From: an uncultured Clostridia bacterium
GTDB lineage: Bacteria > Bacillota > Clostridia > Peptostreptococcales > Anaerovoracaceae
Assembly (NCBI GenBank): GCA_938045615.1
Contig: CALIBC010000179.1
Coordinates: forward strand, 124,001 to 188,000
Reading direction: 5' to 3'
DNA: 64,000 bases
This document shows, piece after piece, positions 36,278 to 45,500 of the stretch (its first letter is position 1; each line of letters begins with the position of its first letter). Below the pieces are notes generated by a model. It was not told the DNA's origin, searched no databases, and worked only from the letters and a program-made list of their open reading frames with translations. A program made the position numbers and the translations under genes.

Positions 36278-36600
36278 TGGGTAGTTATAAAATAAAGATT
36301 ACAAGGCAAGCCGGAGAACATATTACCCTTATCAGAGAATATATTGCTACAGAATTAAAAGCCCCCGGTATTGCAAAGAAAGTGCTCGAATTATTGAAAT
36401 CTGAGATGTATTCTTTGGAAGCTATGCCACATCGTATTAAGTGTATTGATGAAAAGCCGTGGCAAGGTTTAGGCTTTAGGAAAATCAGAGTAAAGAATTA
36501 TTATATTTACTTTTGGATTGATGAGAACAGAAAAGAAGTTCAAATTATTGCTGTTATCTATGTAAAAATGGATCAAGTAAATCAGTTGGAGAAATTGTAA
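36277..36600 (+). CDS. RelE/ParE family toxin
   Basis: 107-aa partner of the antitoxin. The family pattern is visible: YKIKITRQAGEHITLIREYIATEL at the N-terminus, a central ALEAMPHRIK-like segment (SLEAMPHRIK), and the C-terminal strands GFRKIRVKNYYIYFWIDENRKEVQIIAVIYVKMD. ParE-like members poison gyrase and RelE-like members cut mRNA on ribosomes; the basic catalytic residues cannot be settled by eye. Last gene before riboswitch 1. The 36601-36756 stretch after it shows no feature. Confidence 0.9.
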   Translation: MGSYKIKITRQAGEHITLIREYIATELKAPGIAKKVLELLKSEMYSLEAMPHRIKCIDEKPWQGLGFRKIRVKNYYIYFWIDENRKEVQIIAVIYVKMDQVNQLEKL

Positions 36601-36756
36601 CTATAGTAAAATAAATAAGGTTAAAGCATTTACTAAGTAAGCAGGTGCCCAGACTGTAGACAAAGGCTCGGCCGAGAAATTTTCGTTTCGGGTTCTATAT
36701 GTGTACAGATTTTTATCCGCACCCCTATTTTAGGAGATAAATCTCAGATGGAATAA

Positions 36757-36786
36757 TTGACATTTAAGAGGCGAATGTGTTAGACT
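36757..36786 (+). promoter_or_regulatory. Promoter for riboswitch locus 1
   Basis: TTGACA (36757-36762), 18-bp spacer, TAGACT (36781-36786); transcription would start near 36793, just before the riboswitch. Confidence 0.6.
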
Positions 36787-36804
36787 GAAGCCGTGAAAAA
36801 CAAG

Positions 36805-36985
36805 AAAATTAAATGCTGGGCGCAACTAACGGAAGGGAGTCGGAATCTCCCGCTGTTTCTCAGCAACCGTGATGGCTTTGAGGCGTGGCCTGCGAGTCGT
36901 GGCACACTTTGCGATAGGGCAATAAAGTTGCTCGATCAACGGCTGCGGAGCTTCGGAGCATGAGCCGGGAGACGAGTTGCGGCTG
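36805..36985 (+). promoter_or_regulatory. Cobalamin riboswitch 1
   Basis: The conserved core is readable: TAACGGAA, then a GGGAG..CTCCC stem-loop containing TCGGAAT, then GCTGT and CAGCAACCGTGAT (about 36827-36873). The 3' box is GAGCCGGGAGACGAG (36962-36976), cf. the AGtCaGGAgACc element of RF00174. CGCAACT (36821-36827) pairs exactly with AGTTGCG (36975-36981) to close the aptamer. Some consensus positions deviate (TCGG for GGTG). It precedes an intrinsic terminator and the moxR operon, so B12 would repress by termination. Confidence 0.85.
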
Positions 36986-37075
36986 GGAACAAAGCGATCT
37001 GGGGCGGAGCTTTTTCCATAGGAGAGTATGCGGGGAGATATGCCTTTCATCTTCTCTCGCCAAAGGAATTTTACG

Positions 37076-37100
37076 GACTGCCGCGGGCGGTCGTTTTTTT
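37076..37100 (+). terminator. Riboswitch 1 expression-platform terminator
   Basis: GACTGCC (37076-37082) pairs with GGCGGTC (37086-37092, one G.U), tiny loop, followed by G and seven T. It sits between aptamer 1 and the moxR start. Confidence 0.8.
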
Positions 37101-37125
37101 ATTAATGCAAAAGAATGGGGATCGG

Positions 37126-38061
37126 ATGAACGAAAAAATACGGCAGATAAAAGAACAGGTCAAGAAAGCGATATCGGGAAAAGATGATGTCGTGGATAAG
37201 GTGATGATGGTTATACTTGCCGGGGGACATATACTTCTTGAGGATGTTCCCGGAGTGGGAAAAACCACACTTGCGCTTGCATTCAGTAAGGCTATGGGAC
37301 TTGCGTTCAGCAGAGTACAGTTCACTCCGGATGTGGTTCCGTCCGATATCACGGGCTTTACCATGTACGATAAAAACTCGGGGAAATTTTATTACAAACC
37401 GGGTTCCGCAATGTGCAACTTCTTCCTTGCCGACGAGATTAACAGGACCTCGAGTAAGACACAGTCGGCGCTTCTTGAAGTCATGCAGGAAGGGAAGATG
37501 ACCGTTGACGGTGAGGTACATCATGTTCCGCAGCCTTTTATTGTAATTGCGACGCAGAATCCTCTCGGAACGGCGGGAACGCAGAAACTGCCTGAGGCGC
37601 AGCTTGACCGCTTCATGGTGCAGCTTGAGATGGGTTATCCCGATACGGAAGCCCAGCTCCGTATGCTCGCAAACAGAGAAAAAACGGATCCGCTCAATGA
37701 AATAGAGCCGGTTATAAATGCGGAAGGGCTCGTCGCGATGAAAAAGGAAGCGGCATCCGTATATACGGACGTGAAGATATACAGGTATATAACGGAACTC
37801 ACGGAGATGACGAGGAACAATGAATATTTCAGACTCGGACTTAGTCCGAGGGCCGCTCTTGCGATTTCTTCGCTTGCGAGAGCGGACGCATACACAAAGG
37901 GCAGGGATTACGTGATCCCTCAGGATGTCAGAGAAGTGTTCACCGATTCCGCGCGTCACAGAGTACTGCCCGGAGCCAAGGCGCAGGTAGAGAACAGAAG
38001 TGTTTCGGACTTGTTGGGCGCCGTATTGAAATCGGTTCCCGAACCTATGGCGGGGAGTTAG
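37126..38061 (+). CDS. MoxR family AAA+ ATPase
   Basis: ATG 37126 (GGGGAT upstream) gives 311 aa; an upstream ATG at 37105 is less likely. AAA_3 core: LEDVPGVGKTTLALAF (Walker A) near 42, FFLADEINRTSSKTQSALLEVMQEG (Walker B/sensor) near 108-132, FIVIATQNPLGTAGTQKLPEAQLDRF near 148-172, and a C-terminal lid with GLSPRAALAISSLARADAY. MoxR proteins act as chaperone-like ATPases that mature partner complexes, usually with DUF58/VWA proteins. Here it leads a B12-riboswitch-controlled operon with DUF58 and a transglutaminase-like membrane protein. Confidence 0.95.
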   Translation: MNEKIRQIKEQVKKAISGKDDVVDKVMMVILAGGHILLEDVPGVGKTTLALAFSKAMGLAFSRVQFTPDVVPSDITGFTMYDKNSGKFYYKPGSAMCNFFLADEINRTSSKTQSALLEVMQEGKMTVDGEVHHVPQPFIVIATQNPLGTAGTQKLPEAQLDRFMVQLEMGYPDTEAQLRMLANREKTDPLNEIEPVINAEGLVAMKKEAASVYTDVKIYRYITELTEMTRNNEYFRLGLSPRAALAISSLARADAYTKGRDYVIPQDVREVFTDSARHRVLPGAKAQVENRSVSDLLGAVLKSVPEPMAGS

Positions 38062-38064
38062 CGT

Positions 38065-39135
38065 ATGTGCGGCAAAAAACAAGCGATAGCGTTGGCTGCA
38101 ACGATCGTTATGTCCGCGATACTGTTTGTCATGACGGACTCGGAAGCAGGTCAGATCGTCTTTGCGATGCTCATACTGTCAACTGTTTCTGCGGTCACCG
38201 TAATTCACATTACGGGAAGAAACTTTGAGGTATCCGTCAAAAGCACGAACTATGGGTACAGAGAGGAAGACTTTTCCTTTTTGATTACGGTCATCAACAG
38301 GAGCATGCTCCCCATACCCAATCTCAAACTCAATTATACGATAAAGAACCTTTTGAACGGGGAAGAAGAAAAACGCTCTGAATACGTGAGCGTTTCATCA
38401 AGGACGAGCAGTGGGGAGCACATAATGATTGGGGCGGAACACTGCGGTTGTGTCAGGCTGACGGTCGACGGAGCGGAAAACGGGGAGCCGTTCGGTTTTT
38501 TTCACAGGAAGATGGGCATGAAAGCATCGGGTGAGCATTTTGTGCTTCCGAGGGGGAGCAGTGTAAAGATGTCTGAAGACCGGATATACGCATACGATAT
38601 GGAGAGTTATAAATATTCGCAGGAGAAGCCGGGAAATGATACGAGTGAAACTTTCGATATAAGGGAATATAATACGGGAGACAGTATCAAGAGCATACAC
38701 TGGAAACTCACCGCAAAGGCGGGAGAAGCGATGGTGAAAGACCCCGGGTTCCCGGTAGAGAACAACATAATGATAATATACGATAACTGTAGCGGGGGAA
38801 CTCCGGAGAACATCGATAAGTTTGAGGATCTCAAGGTAGGAATATCCAAAGAACTTTTGGAGAGAAAGATTCCTCACTCCATAGGTTGGTACGACAGAGA
38901 GCATGGATTCAGAACGAAGTTTGTGGGTGAAGAATCGGATTTCTGGTCGGCGCTCATGGAATCTGAAAAAAGTGAGGTTTTGCTTGACGACAGATCTTCC
39001 ATATATCATTTTATCGCATCCGAAGTCGAGAAAAACCATTCCAACTATATATATGTTTCCAACGATGACAGGGATATTGAGAGATTGAGGGAATATGGCG
39101 AAGTTACCGAACAAAAGACGAGAATTTCTCAATAG
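38065..39135 (+). CDS. DUF58 domain protein
   Basis: 356 aa. Two hydrophobic N-terminal segments (about residues 5-25 and 30-48) anchor it, followed by a beta-rich extracytoplasmic or cytoplasmic part. The DUF58 core is DIREYNTGDSIKSIHWKLTAKAGEAMVKD near residues 195-225, the motif that joins these proteins to MoxR ATPases. The C-terminal domain (VWA-like, IMIIYDNCSGG) lacks a clear MIDAS. It begins 3 bp after moxR and overlaps the next gene by 41 bp, so all are translated together. Confidence 0.9.
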   Translation: MCGKKQAIALAATIVMSAILFVMTDSEAGQIVFAMLILSTVSAVTVIHITGRNFEVSVKSTNYGYREEDFSFLITVINRSMLPIPNLKLNYTIKNLLNGEEEKRSEYVSVSSRTSSGEHIMIGAEHCGCVRLTVDGAENGEPFGFFHRKMGMKASGEHFVLPRGSSVKMSEDRIYAYDMESYKYSQEKPGNDTSETFDIREYNTGDSIKSIHWKLTAKAGEAMVKDPGFPVENNIMIIYDNCSGGTPENIDKFEDLKVGISKELLERKIPHSIGWYDREHGFRTKFVGEESDFWSALMESEKSEVLLDDRSSIYHFIASEVEKNHSNYIYVSNDDRDIERLREYGEVTEQKTRISQ

Positions 39136-41197
39136 AATAGCGAAAGAACTTTTGATTCTGCTCGGTTCTTCCACATTGGCGGCGGGACTTTTCATGACCG
39201 TGATCACGATGTTTTCCATACCGTACGGAATAAATACATGGAACAAGGGCGGAGTTTCTGACGGTGCGGCAAATGTTTGGAACACGATTGCGGACACACT
39301 CGGGAAAAGCAACTATATCTTGATCCGCAAGTACGACACCGCAGGAGGAGACTGCGGAACTTTCCTGACACTTGTTCTTATCGGTCTGATGATTGTATGT
39401 TACCTTATTTTCAAGAGCAGAAATCTCCTGCTTGTATTGATTCCGGCAGTGCCGCTGCTCGTTTTTTCGATAGGATTCGGTATCTATCCGTCCGCCGTTT
39501 CGGTGACGATACTTGTGATAGGTCTCGCAACGCAGGTTATTCACGGGAATATGGGTGAAAGGTTCGGACTGACCGGCGTCATCATGGTGATATGTTCCGT
39601 CGCGTTCATATTGCCGTTTGCGGCAACGGGAACGGGCCTGAGTCTTATCGAAAAACCGTATGCTTTAAAAAAGATAGCAGACAGTGCGTATGAGAAAACC
39701 GGCCTTTTGCGTTACGGGAGGGATACTCTCGGAAACGGCGATATGATAACCGATAAACGAAGCGGCAAAACGAAGGCTTTGTCGGTCAAGATGGAAAAAC
39801 CTCATCCGATGTATCTTCGGGGATTTGTCGGAGAGAATTTCGACGGGAGAAGGTGGATTCCGCTCGACAAAGAACTGCACTATGAGTCGCTTCCTGTATT
39901 TAAAGGTCTTGGAAAAGCAAACTTCAATGCGCGGGGGCAACTGGCGGATGCCGCCCGGATCGCGGGAATGAAAGAAAACGGCGGGAAAGTTGAGATAGAA
40001 ACTATAGGAGCGTCGCGTCTGTACGCCTACACGCCCTATGAGATTACGGGTAAAAAACCCGCCGGAACAAAGGACTGGAGCGGCGCATTCCTTACGGGTG
40101 ACGGACTCAGGGGCGTCAACTCATACAGTTATACCGCAGGTGAGAATCTCACGTCCGTGTGGACCGACGTCGCGGGAAAGCTTTATTCTTCGGAAGAGAG
40201 CGAGCGTATAAAGAAATACAGCGCGGCGGAGAGTCATTACAACGTATTTGCATACAAGAATTATACATTTTTGACTGACTCTCAAGTTGAGACACTGGCT
40301 GACGAGATCGGCACACGCGGCAATCAGGAGAAAGGTCACATAGCTTATAAAACAGCCATAAGCAAGGTCAAAAGTTATTTTGAGAATAACGTTATCTACG
40401 CGGATCTGGATAAATCAAAGGCCGATTCCTTAAGTCCGGTGGAAAAGTTTTTTAAAAGCCATAAGGGGCGCGATGTCGACTATGCCGCCGCGGCGGTGCT
40501 GATGTTCAGATATTACGGGATCCCCGCAAGATATGTTGAGGGCTATCTTATTACCACCGACGCCGCGAAGAAAATGCAGCCCGGAAAGAAACGGACGATA
40601 CGTTCCGATGAACAGCATGCATGGCCGGAAATCTACATCGACGGTGTGGGCTGGGTGCCGATTGAAGTCTGCGCCGAGTATTACGACAAGATGCCTCAGG
40701 CGGACATGAACAAAGGTCTTTCGAGCGCAAGTTCCTCAAATCCTTTTAATCAGTCCGAACGCGTGACGAGCAGAAAACCTGTCAAAGAACCGAAACGGCA
40801 GACTGAAAAGAATATTCCATGGAAAGAGATCCTTATCATTGTGGGAATCGTTATCTTGAGCATCCTTATAGTGTTTGGCGTCATAGGATCGGCACTTATC
40901 TTAAGGAAGGTATACAGACGAAGGAAACTTTTCGCTCAGCGGAACGTAAGCAAGGCGATATGCGCGATGATGGATTATGCAAGGAACAAGGAACTTGTAT
41001 TGTCGGTGCATGTTATCTCCATAGGAAATGAAGCGGCGTACAGCAGTCATGTATTGGATGAAGATAAAAGAAGTCGTGTGCTGGATGATATAAAAAGGGC
41101 AAAGGAAGAAAAGCGGAGCCGGAAAAATCCGATAAAAGGTGAGACTCAAAACCTGAGAGGTTTGAAACATGAAAAACAGGAGACTTCCAAAATTTAA
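39095..41197 (+). CDS. TgpA-like membrane transglutaminase-fold protein, catalytic Cys missing
   Basis: 700 aa. N-terminal membrane domain with about five or six helices (residues 18-180), an outer domain with transglutaminase-like fold (about 425-535), a linker, one TM helix (about 582-605) and a basic cytoplasmic tail. Fold markers are clear: VDYAAAAVLMFRYYGIPARYVEGYL, QHAWPEIYIDGVGWVPIEV. In active members the motif is GxCxxxA and ends with Asp; here it is KGRD460VDYA (Cys to Asp), His508 remains, and the third residue is Glu524. It is therefore probably non-catalytic, perhaps a binding or scaffolding domain. Third gene of the MoxR-DUF58 set. Confidence 0.87.
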   Translation: MAKLPNKRREFLNRIAKELLILLGSSTLAAGLFMTVITMFSIPYGINTWNKGGVSDGAANVWNTIADTLGKSNYILIRKYDTAGGDCGTFLTLVLIGLMIVCYLIFKSRNLLLVLIPAVPLLVFSIGFGIYPSAVSVTILVIGLATQVIHGNMGERFGLTGVIMVICSVAFILPFAATGTGLSLIEKPYALKKIADSAYEKTGLLRYGRDTLGNGDMITDKRSGKTKALSVKMEKPHPMYLRGFVGENFDGRRWIPLDKELHYESLPVFKGLGKANFNARGQLADAARIAGMKENGGKVEIETIGASRLYAYTPYEITGKKPAGTKDWSGAFLTGDGLRGVNSYSYTAGENLTSVWTDVAGKLYSSEESERIKKYSAAESHYNVFAYKNYTFLTDSQVETLADEIGTRGNQEKGHIAYKTAISKVKSYFENNVIYADLDKSKADSLSPVEKFFKSHKGRDVDYAAAAVLMFRYYGIPARYVEGYLITTDAAKKMQPGKKRTIRSDEQHAWPEIYIDGVGWVPIEVCAEYYDKMPQADMNKGLSSASSSNPFNQSERVTSRKPVKEPKRQTEKNIPWKEILIIVGIVILSILIVFGVIGSALILRKVYRRRKLFAQRNVSKAICAMMDYARNKELVLSVHVISIGNEAAYSSHVLDEDKRSRVLDDIKRAKEEKRSRKNPIKGETQNLRGLKHEKQETSKI

Positions 41198-42452
41198 GAA
41201 GGAAACGCTTTACCTTTTTGCGGCAGGCATCGCCTGTGTACTTTTGCTTGCCGGAACGTTGCTTCTGTTAAATTCTCATTTAAAGAGCAGCGCGACCACG
41301 GATGTTTCGAAAATCGATCCCTCACGTTCGCAGGTCATGGTAACAGGGGAAGGGTACCATGCAAAGCGCGGAAAAAAGTCGGAACAGGAAGAAAAGCGAG
41401 AGAGCAGGACCCGCTCCGACAAGAGCAAGGCGTGGAAAAAGGCGGCGCCGAATTCCCGAAATAGAAAACGCTCGGAAAGCAGAACGGGGAAAATAATAAG
41501 AAGTGATGCGGGTAGAGAAAAAGGCAAAGGCGGCAGGACACCCGGAAAAATTTCGCCAAAGAAACCGTCCGGCGCGCCTGACGATAGCGCTAAAACTCCC
41601 TCAGACGATGCAAATACGGAAACGAAGAAGAAAAAGAGAGAGAAAAACAAGGGAAAGAACAATAGAGATAAAGACAATCCTACGACTGAAGACACGAAAG
41701 CCCCTATAATTTCTCTCAACTTTAAAAACGTCGAAAAGGTGCAGAACAATATCACATACATCAAGGGCACGTTTTTGAGTTTCAGTTTAAGCGCGACGAC
41801 ATATAAGGGAGAAAAGGTTGAACGTTCCGAAAAATTTGTTGTGACGCTGAACGGCGACAAGATGTACAGCAGCGGCGACCGGTACGTTGGACTATACTCC
41901 GCCAAGATAGATTCAGGTGGCGGTTCAAAACTGAAAACAGGTTTAAATCGTATAGTGGCGAGTGTCACAGATACTGAGGGCAATAAAACGACGGAAACTC
42001 ACAGGATTGTGATGGATGCATCTCAAGAGGGGGAAAAAGAGGGTGTCGCCACGGTGTCGTTCGACTTGAAGCAACTTGGAATCGAGAAGAGTCCCATAGG
42101 CACATCCAAAGTTACGATTAATGACGGTGAAAAAGTGGCACATGTAGTCAAAAGATATTTTGAAATAAATGGAGTTAAAATTCAAGGAACAGAGAGTGAG
42201 GATTACGGTTTTTATTTAAAACGAGTATACAAGAAGAATATTACAAAGGGCATACCCAAGAAGATAAGGGAAAAGTATTTTCCTCCTCCCGACTATGAGC
42301 CGTTTGAGAAGGATTCATTGGGAGCGAAAGATTTCGGGCAGGAATCGGGTTGGAAGTACAACCTCAACGGCGAGACTCCAAACGTCGGGATGTCGTCAAA
42401 GGAGGCGCACGATGGCGATGAAATAATTATCTGGTATACCCTGAAACTTTAG
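41169..42452 (+). CDS. Membrane-anchored protein with C-terminal DUF4430 (transcobalamin-like) domain
   Basis: 427 aa. A single N-terminal TM segment (about residues 14-34) is followed by a ~110-residue Lys/Arg/Ser/Asp-rich low-complexity spacer (60-170), an Ig-like beta domain (about 172-283) and a C-terminal domain (about 290-427) ending SGWKYNLNGETPNVGMSSKEAHDGDEIIIWYTL. That ending is the DUF4430 pattern, the family related to the cobalamin-binding C-terminal domain of transcobalamin and intrinsic factor. With a cobalamin riboswitch upstream, corrinoid binding is a good inference, not proof. It overlaps the previous gene by 29 bp. Confidence 0.82.
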   Translation: MKNRRLPKFKKETLYLFAAGIACVLLLAGTLLLLNSHLKSSATTDVSKIDPSRSQVMVTGEGYHAKRGKKSEQEEKRESRTRSDKSKAWKKAAPNSRNRKRSESRTGKIIRSDAGREKGKGGRTPGKISPKKPSGAPDDSAKTPSDDANTETKKKKREKNKGKNNRDKDNPTTEDTKAPIISLNFKNVEKVQNNITYIKGTFLSFSLSATTYKGEKVERSEKFVVTLNGDKMYSSGDRYVGLYSAKIDSGGGSKLKTGLNRIVASVTDTEGNKTTETHRIVMDASQEGEKEGVATVSFDLKQLGIEKSPIGTSKVTINDGEKVAHVVKRYFEINGVKIQGTESEDYGFYLKRVYKKNITKGIPKKIREKYFPPPDYEPFEKDSLGAKDFGQESGWKYNLNGETPNVGMSSKEAHDGDEIIIWYTLKL

Positions 42453-42534
42453 CTTAGAAAATACGTAAGAGATTTATCGTACCGGGATGATATTAATTGA
42501 TTTTAGGATTTTATGGAATAAAAAGGAGTCTGTG

Positions 42535-45500
42535 ATGAAGAATGTCAAACTGAAAAGAATACTGCCGCTTTTGGCGGCGCTGATTGTGTTGATGGCATTT
42601 GGCGCCTCGGCAGTATACGGAGACGACAATGATGACACCGTTGTCAATAAAGATGAATACGGTTATGACAGGGAATGGTGGAATTTCAGAAACCGTGAAG
42701 ACAACAACGGTGTGACGGGAAGACCGGCGCTGAAGGATAAGGAATATGCCGCCCTCAAGTGGGCGACCAGACATGGAACGGGCTGGGCGGCAAGCCCCAC
42801 CCCTCCGATTATCATAAACGGTAAGATTTATATAGGAGTAGGGAACAAAATTTGCAGACTGAACAAGGACACCGGAAAAGTGGAAGCCGAGTCCGAGGCG
42901 ATGCCGGGAAAGGTCGGATATGCCATGAATCCTTTTCTTTATGCCGAGGGCAAGATCTTTGCGCAGATAGAGCAGGGGCAGGTATGCGCCGTCAACATAG
43001 AGAATCTTAAAATTGCATGGATTACGGAAAAAATAGGCGGTCAGACGGTCAGTCCGATTTCATATAAGAAGATTGACGGCAAAGGATACATTTATACGGG
43101 AACGTGGTACGCCGAAAATCAGGACGGATGCTATATATGTGCGACCGCGGACGATCAAAATGTAGTTACGACGCAGGAATATGACGATGACGATAAACCG
43201 ATAAATGTCAGGAGAAAAAAACTGGAATGGAAGTTTACTCCATCCAAAAACGATGCGAAATTAGCCTCATCCCAACAATACAGTGAATATAAGAAAAGGG
43301 GCTTTTACTGGGCGGGATCTTACGTAGCGCAGAATTATGTCGCGGTAGGAACCGATGACGGGGCAGGCGAAGGCAGTGAGAAGGGAAACGCGATTTTTTA
43401 TACCTTGGATCCGAAAACCGGCGCTGTCATAGATCGTATTGACGGCGTAAAGGGCGATATCAGATCCACCGTCGTATACCATGAGGGAAAGTTGTTTTTT
43501 TCCACGAAAGGCGGGCAACTGCACAGAGTTTCCGTGACTGAGACCGGGAAGTTGAGCGAACACGAGCAGATGGATCTGGGCGGCATGGCGACGGCGTCTG
43601 CGTTAATACACAAGGATAGACTTTATATAGGTGTAGCGGGGAAAGGGGGACAGTTTGACCCTGACGGCGGACACCGTTTTTCCGTGATAGATGTCAAGGG
43701 GAAACTGTCCGATTCCTCATTGATCTATAACATACCTGTAAAAGGATATCCGCAGGCGGCGGCTCTGATGTCGACATCAGAAGAAAAGAAAGACTACGAC
43801 AACGACGGAAAACCTGACGGAAGGGTATACGTCTACTTTACCTATAATGCGCCTCCGGGAGGGGTTTACTATTTCTATGACGAACCGGGGAGAAAGGAAC
43901 CGCCTTCAGAGCAGGGAGAGATATACATACCTTCCAAAGATAAGCAGCAGTATTGTATAAGCACAATGTGCATGGACAGAGCAGGAAACCTTTATTACAA
44001 GAACGACAGCGGCTATCTGATGGCGATCGAAAAAAATGAGGCATACATTAAGGATGCCAAAGTACAGGCGGATGCGGGCAACCTCAAATGGGATTCCGAT
44101 TTCAAATATCATAAGACGGAGTATGAAATAAAAGCGGATTCAGAAACCCGGAGCATCAACCTCAAGTTGGAACTTGCGGCGGGGATCACCGCAAAGATAA
44201 ACGGTGAGGAATATAACACTCAGGCGGGAAGCGACATTGCTCTGAACAATGAAGAGACGGAGGTGAAAGTTGAGGTCGTCAAGGAAGAGTATAAGCGTAC
44301 CTATACTTTCAAAATCGTCAAGGAAAGTGCAAATGCGAACCTTGTCAATATGAACCTCAGCGGTTCAAACACTGTGGGAAAGAACCTCTTCAAATTCACC
44401 AGAACCTTTGATTCCGGAGTTTATGATTATGAAACCGAGTATACCGGAGAAGACATACCGAATGGGTTTTTCAGGCTGTGGCCGGAAGCGGAGAACAAGT
44501 CCGCAAACATCAATGTGTATGCCGTAAGCAATATAAGACGCGGTAAGTTCAATAAAACAACGAAAGAAATTTCAAAACCTGCGGATCGGTCTTATTACGG
44601 CATATATCTTGAAGATGACGGAAAGGATGCGAAGATAAGAGTAAAAGTCACGTCGGAGAACGGCAAGCAGAGCAAAGAATATAATCTGACGATAGTCCGC
44701 AGAATTCGTCTGGTGAGCATCGGGCTTGATGCCGAAAAAATGCTTACTGTGGGTGAAAGTACACAACTGAAGGTGATGTTTACGCCGGAGAATGCCGCAG
44801 ACAGAATACTCGGTTGGAAAAGCGGCAATGAAGATATCGTGAGCGTAGACGATACGGGAAAAATCCGAGCGAAGAAAGAAGGTGAGACTTCGATAGTCGC
44901 CCAGAATAAGGAGACGGGTCTGAGCGCAACCTGCAGGGTAAAAGTCGTTTCCATCGGGAAGATAAGGGAATATTTCAAAGAAAAAATTAAAACCTATAAG
45001 AATAAGAACGACTATCGGAAAACTGAACAGGATAAGTTGCAGGCGATAATAGACAAAGCGGTTGAAGAGATTGACAAGGCGGATACCGGTGTAAAGATCG
45101 AGGAAATCGCAGAAAAGGCCAAGCTTGAAATCGACAGGCTTAAGACGGATCAGATGTATAAGTCCGAGCTGGAGCGCGCCCGGAAAGAAGGCAAAAGAAA
45201 ACTCGACAATTACAAGAAGGAGAGTGATTATCGCGAAGCTGAATGGGAAAAGATCAAAAAGATAATTGCCGATGCCAAGACAGAAGTCGATGCCGCGGAT
45301 TCGCCGGAGCAGGTGGATGAAATAATAAAGACCGCAAAAGGGAAGATGGATGTCGTTAAAGACAAACTTTTCTATGAAAAGGTGGAAGAAGCCAAGAACG
45401 AGGTCAAAGAATACAAGAAGATAGACGATTATCGTGAAACGGAAAAGGCTCTACTGAAAAAAATTGTTGAAGATGAGGTAGCCGCAATAGAAAAAGCGGA

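Noticed and set aside
37102..38082. 326-aa open frame antisense to moxR
   Set aside because: Lies opposite a well-conserved AAA+ gene that has a riboswitch and ribosome binding site in the sense direction.
41169..41700. Repetitive Lys/Arg-rich stretch as a possible frameshifted or non-coding region
   Set aside because: The frame is continuous from a TM segment into recognisable Ig-like and DUF4430 domains, so it is a genuine low-complexity spacer.
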